This document shows positions 44,361 through 55,800 of a stretch of 64,000 nt of DNA, one piece after another. The number at the start of each line of letters is the position of its first letter. Within the stretch, counting starts at the first letter, position 1. The stretch lies in NCBI GenBank assembly GCA_024138025.1, contig JAMXBD010000573.1, forward strand, positions 186,001 to 250,000, read 5' to 3'. Under the pieces are notes generated by a model. It saw only the letters and a program-made list of their open reading frames with translations. It did not search any database and was not told the DNA's origin. Both the position numbers and the translations under genes were made by a program. The stretch is from Combretum micranthum (taxonomy: Eukaryota; Streptophyta; Magnoliopsida; Myrtales; Combretaceae).

Positions 44361-44999
44361 GGTCAATCGGAGATGAACTTCATCTCACTCATAATCCTAT
44401 AAACCCCGCGGTCCCCCCAAGTCATGCACTCTTTCTCTCTCTCTCAATTTTGAACTCGCTCAAATATTTTCTCGTGCTCAATCCTAGGTCGATCAACACT
44501 CCCTCGTTTTCCTTTTGCTATTTTATGCAGCAAATTCACCAACTATATATGTATAAATATTTTTTTAATTAACATTAATTAATTATGTTTTATTTTTCTA
44601 CAGGTGTTTGGTAAATTGTTTAGTTGAAGCCATGTATTTGGAGTACTACTACCACTAAAGGTTAGTAAAATATTTTTAATAATTGAAATATATTTATATA
44701 TTTATTAGTTAATTTATATTTATATATTTCTTATTAGTAATTGAAAAAATTATATATTTTTTGAACTTAGCAATTGTATATTATTATTTAATACATGTTT
44801 ATTAAGTTTAACTACGTTAGACATGGATAGCTTAATAATATATTAATCTAAAAGATATGTTTTAAAATTAGATGCTTGGATAGTTATATAGAATTATCTG
44901 ATAGAATAAGATGTGGTAATTGATTAAATACCAATTTAGGATGTCTGTACGAAATTAGCATATGAAGTTTGAATTGGCAACTACATAATATAGAAATAG

Positions 45000-47900
45000 C
45001 ATAGAGCACTTTTACAAGCTGCTGCAAACCATTGAAGAGCAAATGGATTGATAAAATGCCCTTATAGAGATTGCCTCAACAATTCATGGCAGTCTATTCA
45101 AACTATTGAGTATCAGCTCCTCACGATGGGAATGACTCAAACCTACTCAAGGTGGATGTACCATAATGAGGATTTAGATGAAGATGCAGTAAATTATGAT
45201 GTTGTCAGGGGTAAAGGGAGTATTCAACTTGAGTACACACTTTAAAGATGACATAGATCAAGAACTTTTGAAGGATCTTGCTACTAACATGAGTAATCTC
45301 GAAGGGGATGACGTCGATAGCGGGGATGAAAATATTGTAGCTAATGGGGAGTAGTGGACAAGAATGTTCAAAAATGCAAAGAGTCCGATATATTTGGCTG
45401 TATAAAGTTCTCTATATTGTCAATAGTACTTTAGATGATGAATCTAAAGGTCAACAATAAACAATCAGTGAAGTCATTCAATAATTGGCTTGCTTTAATA
45501 AAAAGTTTGTTACTGTTGACAATTTGTTACCATCCTCATACTATGAAGCACGCAAGACGTTGAAGCAGTTAGGCATAGATGCAAACACTATTTATGCATG
45601 CACGTGTTGTTCCAAAAAGAATTCCACAATCTTGATAGTTGCCTAGTGTGTAGTGAAGGAACGTGAAAGCTTCATTTGAAGAAGCAAAAAACAATGGTGG
45701 TTAAGGTTTGGTGGCATTTTCCACTAATTCCGAGATTACAACGACTATTCATGTACTAGAAGACGGCTCTAAATATGAGATGGCACAAAGAGAATTATGT
45801 TTCCAACGAGGGAGTGTTGAGACATCCCATAGATTCCAAACAGTAGAAAGGATTAGATAGTAAATACCTTTGGTTCGTTGGATTCTTGAAGTGTGTGACT
45901 GGGACTTGTCCACGATAAGTTCAATCTTTATGCAAACATGAGCACAACATACGGCGTGTAGCCTGTTATTATGTTCATATATAATATTCCATTGTGAGAT
46001 GCATGAAGGAGCCATATATGAATGATGTCTCTTGTAATATCAGGGCTGAGATCTCCAGGTCAAGACATTGATGTGCACTTACAACCTCTTGTAGAAGAGT
46101 TGGAAGAACTATGAGTAAGTAGTGCAAAAACACTGGATGTGGTAGAAGGTCGAACATTTAAATGCATGCTGCATTGTTACGAACTATCAACGATTTCCTA
46201 GTATATGGTGACATACCAGGTTAGACGACCAAAGGTTACAAGGCATGTTTTTTATGTAACATTGATTGCATAAATAGGCTTTCAAATAGTAAGTTCCATT
46301 ATATGGGCCATAGATGATTTTTGCCTCCAAGATATAGATGGCACTGTAATATTGTAAGTTTTGATGGCACCGTGGAAACATGACCCCAACTAAGGGATTT
46401 CACTAGGGAAGACATTAAGGATCAGTTGAGTCGATGTGAGTATGTCATATTGGGAAAAATGCAGAGTGACTCAGTCATCAAAGGAACAAAGACAGCACAA
46501 ACTAATATAAGAAGAGTGGGCTCTTTAGATTACTATATTGGAAAGAACTGCACATACGACACAACCTTGTTGTGCTGCACATAAAAAAGAATATATGTGA
46601 CAACTTGGTTGTAACTATTTTCAATCTAAGGGCAAGTCAATGGACACAGATAAGACAAGACTTACCCTCAAGAAATGATATTTCATCATAGCTACATTGC
46701 AAGCACGCAGTAGTCAGATGTTCAAGCTACCAGCTACATGTACACTATCAACTTGGCAAATGAGGAGTCTATAACTTACTTAGAGATGTGAAGATCCCGA
46801 ATGAATATGCTTCTAATATATCGTCCTGCTTAGATGCTAACGAAGTAAGTCTAAAGGGTCTGAAGAGCCACAATTGTCATGTCCTGCTACAACGGATCCT
46901 CTCGGTAGTCATTCATAGGTTTCTCGATAATCAAATTTACAACATTGTATGTGATGTTTCTTATTTCTTTAGGAATTGACATCTAAAGAACTTCATATAA
47001 ACTTACTAGAGTCTTTGGAGAAAACCATAACCTTAACCCTTGGTAAGTTAGAGATTATATTTCCTCTTGTCTTTTTTGACATCATTATCCCCTTAGCTAT
47101 GCATTTTCGAAGGGAAGCACGCATGTATAGCCCTGTCCAGTATCATTAAATGTATCTTGTTGAAAGATACATAGGAGTTCTTAAGGGATATTTGCAAATA
47201 AGGCAATACCAATGGTTCTATTACCGAGTCATATGTTGTAAGAGTAAGCATTCAATTTTGTTTGCTATATTTCAAGAACATGCATTCAAGAATAAATAAG
47301 CCCCATTGGCAATGGGACGAGCTACTGGAGGAAGCTTCATCTTTGTTGTTTCAAATATTCTCACAACCCCTACATCTAATAGGCATGTGCATTATATCGG
47401 GTTCGGACGTCGAACTCAACAAAATGCGTTAGACAGAGTTAAATAATTGTGAGGAAGTGCAATCATTTATAAGGTATGTTGTGTCATATGCATTCATTTG
47501 ACTTGAGAACACCATAATTTCACCATTTTCTAATGTGGACTGTTAATCAAATTACTTCTAGGGAATTCAAGTAAGAATTTAATGTGTGAGAAACATACAA
47601 CATGGGCATAATAGCATGTAAACATTTTCCATAATGGTTTAGAAACAAGGTTGCAACTCATTCACATCATTTGAACAAGTTTTCAATAGGCTAAACATTA
47701 ACTTCATTATTGTCATCTTTTGCAGATAATGGAACTTAGGTCTGTCCATAGACAACATGTGTCGGAAGATCTAAAAGCCTTAGCTTGGTGCCTAGATATT
47801 CGACGATATAACTATAAAGCTTGTGTTGTAAATGGGCATACAACATAACATGGAATCAAAGGAGGTGGGATTAAAATCACAAACAATGGTATATACATCA

Positions 47901-48150
47901 TTGGTGTAGATGATGGACAGCGGATAACATTTTATGGCATTCTCACTAAATTTATTCAATTAAATTATATGGGGTCCAAGCAGGTATTTTTGTTCAGTGC
48001 AAGTGGTTTAACACAAACCGAGATAAACCAGAAAGTATCAATGAAGAACTCATTTCAACCAACACAGCAAGCGCATGGTGCGATATGACCTATACATTCT
48101 TGCCGACCACATAGCAGGCATTTTATCTAAAAGACCCGAGCAAGCGATCT
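45000..48150 (+). pseudogene. CACTA TNP2-like transposase remnant
   Basis: Pieces in changing frames follow the TNP2 layout: WHFPLIPRLQRLF (about 45713-45751) with NMRWHKENY and GVLRHPIDSK (45775-45842), CMKEPY and the region of DIDVxLQPLVEEL (about 46001-46110), GHR.FLPPRYRWH (46308-46343), VPNEYASNISSCLDANEVSL with LKGLKSHNCHVLLQRILSVV (about 46783-46910, start of a DUF4218-type domain), then ACVVNGHTT (about 47822) and YGILTKFIQLNYMG (47932-47973) from a DUF4216-type C-terminal domain, and a final FYLKDPSKRS-like end near 48120. Probable introns lie around 47040-47740. TNP2 is the catalytic protein of CACTA elements. Too many stops to be active. Confidence 0.8.
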
Positions 48151-48489
48151 AGTGACTGAAGGATTATATAGAAAGTTCTACACTGTCATATATTCACTCA
48201 AAGTCTCTTGTAATCTAAATCCATGTAAGATAGTGAATTGGATGAGCCACCTCCTACCAAGGAGTCAATACAGCAAACGGTTGAAAGGCATTAGACGATT
48301 CCAATCGATCACATATTTGTTAACCTAGGAAATCTTGCATGCCTACTCAACCTAAATGAGGGTTGTAATGGAATGGGAGATGATGAATATGAAGAATAGA
48401 CTATATGTCTGTTTTCATTTGTTTTCCTTTATTACATATGTTTGTTCGTAATGACCTAATAGTAATGAATCACTAACAATCGGTATTTT

Positions 48490-50650
48490 TGAATGTGTAG
48501 GATGCAACACCTGTATTTCTATGAGCAGCTTACGGAGGACACTAAAGCACGCCTTGAGCAGTATACTGATGGGGTTTCACCTTGAATGGTTACTTTTTTG
48601 TCTTCCATATCCACGTTAGAATGATGCACTTATATTATTATTTGATTCTATAGGAGGATCATTTACTACATTGCTTAACAATCAATAGGATAAACAAACC
48701 AATGATTAGTCAAGCCAGGCTACTCAAACTCAACCGAGGAGGATGAATGAGTTAGGAATATAGGAGGGCATCACATATGACCTTCCTGATGATCTTCCTG
48801 CTTAGTGAAGCCTAAGGACCCAAAGGCTGCAGCAGTAGACTAGGAAGAGGCTGCAACAGTAGCTAAGAGGAAGATGATATCATGATGCTCACAAGGTATC
48901 AAGGCATGTATTAGGGGGCTTAGGTAGAGGAGAAGTTTAGTAGGACTAGCTGCAAGCCAACCATTACCATGTCAAATGGATATATAGGTTTTATGTGCTC
49001 AAAGCCCGGGATGGTTAGATTAGAGTTCTTGCTCCACCATAGAGCGTCGACTAAATTGTCCGTTCCAAGAGAGAGATAAGGCGTGTTCAGCGTTTCTAGA
49101 GGCCTACTACCATGGTATTATACCAAAGAGTTATGATATTTTTTTCCCGTTATAAACATACTTATAACTATTAAATAAGCTTCATCCATTCACTAATACA
49201 TGCAATTTGTCCTTAATGTGTCACAAAAGTTTAAATTACCGAAGAACTGACGGGGGGCACAAGTGGCGGATCATGTTGAACTTTTTGGAGAGTAAATCAT
49301 ACAACTAGTTCCACTACAGGCTAAAGGTATACATCAAACATAAAGGTGGAGATGAGGAAGCTGCCAACAGGCTACTACCGAGTGTCGAGCACCGGGCAGA
49401 TGAGTGAAGGGGGTCCATCCACTGTATAGAGAATGATGCGGATTACTAGGTATTGTTCTACATGTGCTAGTTTACATAACCAGTTATCTATTTTGTTTTT
49501 TACTTTTTTTCAATCATGTAGGATTAATCTATGGTAAATATGACAAGTAGGAAGAAGCAAAAATCGGTAAATACGAGGTGGTATGAAGTTTATTCTTTAC
49601 CATGCACTTACGAAGGTAAGTGGCAAATTCAATTTTTCACTGCATGTCATGATACACACATGGCGTTGAAGTTTATGTTCTATATTTTTTTGTAATTTCA
49701 TGTATCATGTATTATAGAATAACAAGATAATAGAGAACTAGAAATACATGCATTTGAAGAGGGAGAAGGGACAAATGACTAACCATTAAGAGTCGAAGAT
49801 ATCCATGCAAAATTATGTAAGTATATTCGATTTTCATATTCTATGGTAATCACCATATCCATCGTTTTACATCATTTCAACCAGGCATGTATGGAGCACA
49901 AGAGGAAGGAAAGGATGATGTTACTGCTGTGACAGGTCAACGACTTATAACAGATCCAGCGATTATGGAGGAAGTTTTAGGGCATAGATCTAGCTACCAC
50001 CATGGCCTTGGGTACGGTATGCTGATATATCAACACAGAGTAGGCTACTACAAGTATCCACATGATGAGGATTTTGTGCACTTTGAGTACAATAGCATTG
50101 CACAACAGCGCCAAATGGATCAGATGTAGGAGCAAATTAATACGCTGATGAACTATGTTTATCCTCCTTTGATGTCTTCTTTTAGGCAGTACCCTCAATA
50201 TCAGCAGACTACATCGCACATGGGTACTTTTGGTAGTGGCTCAGATCCTAACTATCCGAGCTTTACACCATTCACACCTATGGCACCTCATCTATAGCTG
50301 TACTAGGGCTCTTATGGGATATCAAGCAACTATATATGTTCATGCATCCACCGCATGATCCATCTCATGGGTCACCTAGCAGTTTCGCATAGTAAAGAGG
50401 CCAACTTCCCTTATCAGGTTTCACCCCATGGGTAAGGGGGGCTAAGTTTTAGTCAATCATTATCGTTAGCAGCCCCCTTTGGTTCGTACCCATTCCCAAG
50501 CACAACTCCAGCCATAGGTCCAAGCTCATCCTAATTTCCTCCACAGTACCCCACATAGCCTTCTATTTACCATCTGATACCACCTTGGACATCCTTGGCC
50601 ACAATGTCATAGACGACATCAATTACAAGATTGACCCGTTCCCAACAGCG
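48490..50650 (+). pseudogene. CACTA second coding region (TNPA / plant transposase-24-like position), unassigned
   Basis: Downstream of the TNP2 remnant a series of plus-strand fragments has balanced composition: around 48740-48900, 49230-49440, and an open stretch at 49887-50129 (MYGAQEEGKDDVTAVTGQRL...). A Pro/Gln/Tyr-rich part follows at 50160-50640. In CACTA elements the second gene (TNPA-like, or a Ptta/En/Spm-type protein) lies here. I see no motif that proves it; the call rests on position and composition. Confidence 0.4.
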
Positions 50651-51285
50651 ATAGCATTAGAGATGCAAGGCATGCTAGGGGTTTATTTTCATAGTTTTTC
50701 ATGTTTGAATTTTACACTTCCATTTTCTCTAAACTTCTATATTGTGTTATAGATCATGTAGAACATTATGACTTGTTTTTGTTTTTCTGGTTTGTATAGA
50801 CAAATTGTATGATGATTTTCATGCATGTTATTTCATGTTTAGTTTTCATATATCATAAATCTAGAGTTAATTAATCTTGGAATAATCTAAATAACAGATT
50901 TTACATATAATACATGTAATATTTACATTTGTGTGCTCAATCTTATAAAGAACTATTATCAGTATATAATTTACACATCACATATCAATCAATTTACATT
51001 AATAGTATTTGCAAATATATAATTTAAATTATAATAAACTTGTGCAAATATTATTTACAATTAATATACTTATCTTTAATAAATTTAAAAAGAATAATTT
51101 TAATATTTGCAAATATATATAATTTAAATTATAATATATTGGTGCAAATATTATTTACAATTAATATAATTATCTTTAATAAATTTAAAAAGAATAATTT
51201 TAATTTTAATAGGCAAATAGCAACAAGAGCGGAAGTCAATAAAATTTTGACAAAATAGTTGGTGAGTGCACGAAGATTCAAATTT
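50651..51285. other. CACTA AT-rich interior spacer with a 97-bp tandem duplication
   Basis: Non-coding. Two adjacent copies of a unit starting TTTGCAAATATAT and ending AAAAAGAATAATTTTAAT lie at about 51008-51104 and 51105-51203, nearly identical. The 72-codon frame over it is a translation of the repeat. Confidence 0.75.
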
Positions 51286-51289
51286 AGCA

Positions 51290-52436
51290 ATTAGAGGTGA
51301 AGGCAGCCTCACATATTCCTTGCATGAGGCAAATTTTGCCTGGTTGACAGGGATAATGGGGTAAAAATCGTCTCATGACTAGGATAGTGAGGTGAATTTT
51401 GCCTCATAATCCTTGTCATGAGGCAATTTTGGCCTCATTGCAACTATGAGGCGACTTTTGCCTCATCTTACCTTTATATTAATGCTTGTGCATCCTTTGC
51501 ATCTTCATTTTCAATGTCTTCATTTTTCAGTATCTACATCGATCAATCGCCTTCAATTTTTTCCTTTCATCTCTTCCAAGTTTTAATTTGTTTCAATCAA
51601 TTCATCTTCATTTCTGATAATTTTAAACTGATATTTTTGTGTGTGAATTTTGCAAGTATAGATTATTTTATCAATATAATAATATAGATTCAACAAATCA
51701 AAATAAAGGTGATATCTATTGTTTTTGGAGTATGTAGTTGTTTTCTTCAAATTTGTATTTGTTTCATGTTTATTAAGTAATTGATGAATTTTATTTGACA
51801 TTTCAGGAATATGATGATTTGAAATATGTAGTTTTTGCACAAATAAAAATATATTCATGACAATATAATATTTTCATTATTTATAAAATTTATATAAGAA
51901 AAAACAAAATAATAAGAAAATATGATTAATTATAATTATTAACATAAAATTCCTAATAAAATATCATTATTTAAAATTAATATTATAATATTCCTAATAA
52001 AAATATCATTAATTATAATTAATAACTCGTACTGTAATATATATATGTAATATAAATATTTTATTAATTTAAATTCAGCTTTTTATAAAAAATAAGGATA
52101 TATATGTTTAAAAAAGATGAAGCAAGTCTCGCCTCAGTATAGTTGTTAGAGACGAAACTCACCTCATGTTATTGTTTGATGTTCCACATCAGATAGTGAG
52201 GCGAGTTTCGCCTCTGACAACCATACAGAGGCGAGACCCGCATCATATGTTGATTAAGGTGCACATTTCCTCAATCCTAAGAGATGAGGCATGGCTCACC
52301 TCTTTTAGCCTAATATAGCTAATCAATTGATGCAATAATCTAAGGTGAAATATTTGCCTCAATGGGCTTATTGAGGCGAAATTTTGAGCTAATGAGGTAA
52401 CTAATTTCATCATTGTTGACAAGATTTTTCCTAGTG
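51290..52436. repeat. CACTA right subterminal repeats
   Basis: Two clusters of palindromic words. At 51325-51465: GAGGCAAATTTTGCC, GAGGTGAATTTTGCCTC, GAGGCAATTTTGGCCTC, GAGGCGACTTTTGCCTC. At 52120-52385: AAGTCTCGCCTC, GAGACGAAACTCACCTC, GAGGCGAGTTTCGCCTC, GAGGCGAGACCCGCATC, GAGGCGAAATTTTGAGC. Between the clusters is an AT-rich spacer (51480-52110). They mirror the left-end words. Confidence 0.8.
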
Positions 52437-52439
52437 TTG

Positions 52440-52864
52440 CCTCAATTCTAGCTTTTAGCATATATGGCTCCAGCCTTATCTCATAAACTCAACTATATCC
52501 AATGCTACCTCTAGTACAATTTTGTTGGAATAAGTCGCCCTTATGCTACATAATTAAGACTCTAGTTTGAAGTAAAACATAATATTTAATATGGAAACCC
52601 TTAAACAATAAGGTCAAGAGTACCAACAAATATACAAACAAAAACACTAATAGCATTACACAAGCTTCTTGCAACTACTTTGAAGTAATACCTCTATATT
52701 TGATTCTCTTCAATTTATTTTTCCTCTTTTTATTATGTAAATATTGTACAAGTTAAAGGTGGTGGATACACATTTACCTAGGGGGTTAAGATGAGAATTA
52801 AACTTCTTTTGTCATACTTTCCATGAGATTCAAACTTAAGTGTTAGATTACTCAATCCAAGGCC
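52440..52864. other. Spacer between the CACTA element and the next MITE
   Basis: No gene recognised; moderately AT-rich. Confidence 0.4.
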
Positions 52865-53561
52865 TCCATAACTAGAGTTGTGCAAGTGGGCCAATTTACC
52901 CTGCCTTTTTTAGCCCGTGCGTTATGCGAGCTGACCTACTTTGGCCTGCCGTACCCCGCATGGGTTAGTAGGTTATATGGACTAACCTACTAACCGGCCT
53001 TTTTTCTTTTTTTTTTTTTTTTTTTGGGGGGGGGGGGGGGGAAGAACTTTTAACATTACAATGTCATCACACTTAAAATAAGTGTTATTTTCAATCAAAA
53101 TTTTATAAAATTATTCATATATAAGATAAAAAAAATGGATAAGAATAAAAATTATAAGATACACATAAGATTAGTATAAAGAATTATCATTGAACATTAA
53201 GGTTTTACTTTCTTATTCTTTGAATTGAGTTAGTTTTTTATTGTATACTTGCATATAGTTGTTTATTATTACTGGATTTTTTTTAACTTTCATGGATTTA
53301 AGTCCAAAAAAAAAAAAAAAAAGCATTCATGGATTTACTTATATTTAAATATTAAAAGAAGAAAAACTTATGTGGGTTTGTGGGCCTACATGTTTCACAA
53401 GTAGGTTAGCTCGCGGTTATGTGGGTCAAGCTAAATTAGCCAGCATAGTAAAGCGGGTTGAAAATTTTAGCCTAAACTATTTTCTTTTTCTTTTTTTTTT
53501 TTGATGAGTTAAAGAAGTTCGCTCACGTAACACACCCCACTTGCACAGCTTTATCCACATC
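52865..53561. mobile_element. hAT-type MITE with long T/G homopolymer
   Basis: The element spans 52873-53553 (681 bp). Inverted ends: TAGAGTTGTGCAAGTGGG on the left and, on the minus strand, TAAAGCTGTGCAAGTGGG on the right. The flanking octamers TCCATAAC (52865-52872) and TCCACATC (53554-53561) agree at 6 of 8 positions. Subterminal words around GTGGGTCAAGC and TAGCCCGTGC are GC-rich; the core is AT-rich. A run of T then 16 G (53026-53041) lies inside. Non-coding. Confidence 0.75.
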
Positions 53562-55800
53562 CAAACCACACCTTAATGTATAGTCCTTTAGAATTGACAG
53601 TGTTCTCTCTTAAACTAACTTTAATTAACACATGTTACAATATTTAGAGAGAATTGCAAGAGGCTTAAAATTTAAACTCAATGAAGGACATAACTCTGGA
53701 AATAAGACAAGAAATTGCAATGAATGATATGATACTTAATAGTCCATCAAGGATCCATGGCAGCCAACGTCAACGTAATAGTTGCCTATCACTACTTATA
53801 GATTAGTTGTGACACCTAACAATCAACTAACCCTCTACACGTCTCACACTCAAAATTTCATACTTGGCCCATTTCTTTAATTATACTTAATCTAAAACTC
53901 AATCTCATGTAAATTCAAAATACAAATTTAACAATTTTACATAGACGTATAGTTATTCAATGAAAAAACTATGGGAAAAAGTCCATCACATTTCCAATTT
54001 TACTTTAATGAGTACAATTTTGTGAATTTTTATCTCATATCCTATTTTCTTTTGCCCACAAACCTTGATTGCTAAAATCTTTACACTTTCTCTAGAGAAA
54101 TTATCTTGTTTGAAGCAAATTTTCATTTGAATTCAAGTCTCGCTTACTTCTCTTATCCCATAAATATCTATCACTTAAGGATGTGTCATTAACAAATTAG
54201 CTACTTCCATTAGTAGGATAAAGTTTCTCTAGCCCTAATTATTACTCCTTGTGTGCATCATATACTACCACTTCCATTAGTGTAGGACAAAATTTCTGTA
54301 GCCCTAATTATTACTCTTTGTGTGCATCATATACTACCACGTATAAAGAATATTTAATAATGGCCTCATGTTTCTTTTCCAATTATACATCATAGCAAGT
54401 AACTGGGGTAAAAATGGATTGGATAAAAATAAGGGACAAGGCATGTTTGCTCATCAAGTGTTTATGGCTTACATTTGTATATTGATCAAGAGTGGATTTA
54501 CAATGTCACTAAATAATTTTACTTCATCAATGTGGTGGACTGGACTTTTGGTATAGATGGATACATTCTAGACCTATCATGATATATCTTATCCCGTACG
54601 ATAACTAACAAAGTCCATAAGAAGTTTACAATACAATCATCATACGGGAAGGAATTTACCTATCATCATATGGAAAACACATAATATTCATTATTGATAT
54701 TCAAGATAGCATCATTTGGAACATTACCCATCTAGAATTGATTTTGATCCATTGTCTATCCTTCTCATCATTCAACGCTAACTGAGCTAGGATGTCTATG
54801 TCAGCGTGTCCTTTGATAGCTTCACGTTTACCAAAGCATCTTTACACTCCAATTAACAAATACAAAATGACCTTTCCAAGTAACCTTAAAGTTAAAATTG
54901 GAAAATATATTTTCTCTTTATTTTATTCTTCCATACTCTATCTCAACAAAGTTTGATGTAACAAATTTAAGTTTTTATATCATCCTTTATTATTTGCTTA
55001 ATGTACTACTAGTAAAAAATATATATGTATGGTTTTTATATTTTATTTTCAATTGAATTATTAATTTCCTATTTTCTTTGTGAGAATGGAAAAATTGTAA
55101 AGAAAAAATTAAAACAAAAATGTTTAAATCGCACGGGTCAATCACCTAAAACTCTCCCGCAGTTGGTACACTAATCCACTCTAAACGAATCCTGGACTTT
55201 GGACCCACAACGCATTGGATAGGTTTCAAATCCAACTTTTTGCACTTGTCTATATACTACTTAAAATTGTATAAGAGATTCTCTACATGTCTATTTTTTC
55301 CTTCTTTTTTTTTTTTTTTATTGACACCGGCTAATCTTTCGCCAGCAGATTTTTATGGGCTCCTATGCAATGGAAAGTTATGTGACTCTCTTAAATAAAT
55401 ATTAGACCCTTAAAATAAGGAGAATAAATTATTAAAAGGCTTAAAAATTTTATAATCTGTCATGTGTTTTAATAAGATTAATCATATCTATTATTTAATG
55501 ATTTAAATTTGTATAGGGTCATGATTATACTATTAAAATAAATAATATTTTATTATTATATTTATTTTAATAATCAAATAATTAATTAAATGATATATTG
55601 ACAAAACTGCAAAACTTCCTGCTCACCTTCTATGATGAAATCCACCGAAACAAAGCTCCAAACAACTCCTGGATGGCCTGCGTCTGGGATACGAAATTTG
55701 ACTGCATCATGGACCATTAGATGGTTATATACTTATATGTGCGATACAACCTCACATATTCAATCTCTGAAATTGAACACATCAGGTTATCCAACCACGT
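53562..55800. other. Intergenic stretch with a 68-bp tandem duplication
   Basis: No gene recognised. At 54206-54341 two adjacent copies of a 67-69 bp unit (CTTCCATTAGT...CATCATATACTACCAC) are seen. Between 55130 and 55260 and around 55620-55700 the sequence is less AT-rich but matches nothing I recognise. Confidence 0.5.
54206..54341. repeat. About 68-bp tandem duplication
   Basis: Both copies share AGCCCTAATTATTACTC(C/T)TT and GTGTGCATCATATACTACCA; they differ by a 2-base insertion and a few substitutions. Confidence 0.8.

Larger units (their letters stand above)
44141..52439 (+). mobile_element. CACTA (En/Spm-type) transposon, complete but decayed
   Basis: The element spans 44144-52436 (about 8.3 kb). 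It begins CACTAATAAAATGACTGG and on the minus strand begins CACTAGGAAAAATCTTG. The triplet TTG lies directly outside both ends (44141-44143 and 52437-52439), the 3-bp target duplication typical of CACTA elements. Subterminal regions carry many palindromic GAGGCGAA..TTTCGCCTC words. The interior has a TNP2-like transposase remnant and a second, unassigned coding remnant, both in plus orientation and full of stops. It sits 1.07 kb downstream of the NPF stop codon. Confidence 0.9.
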
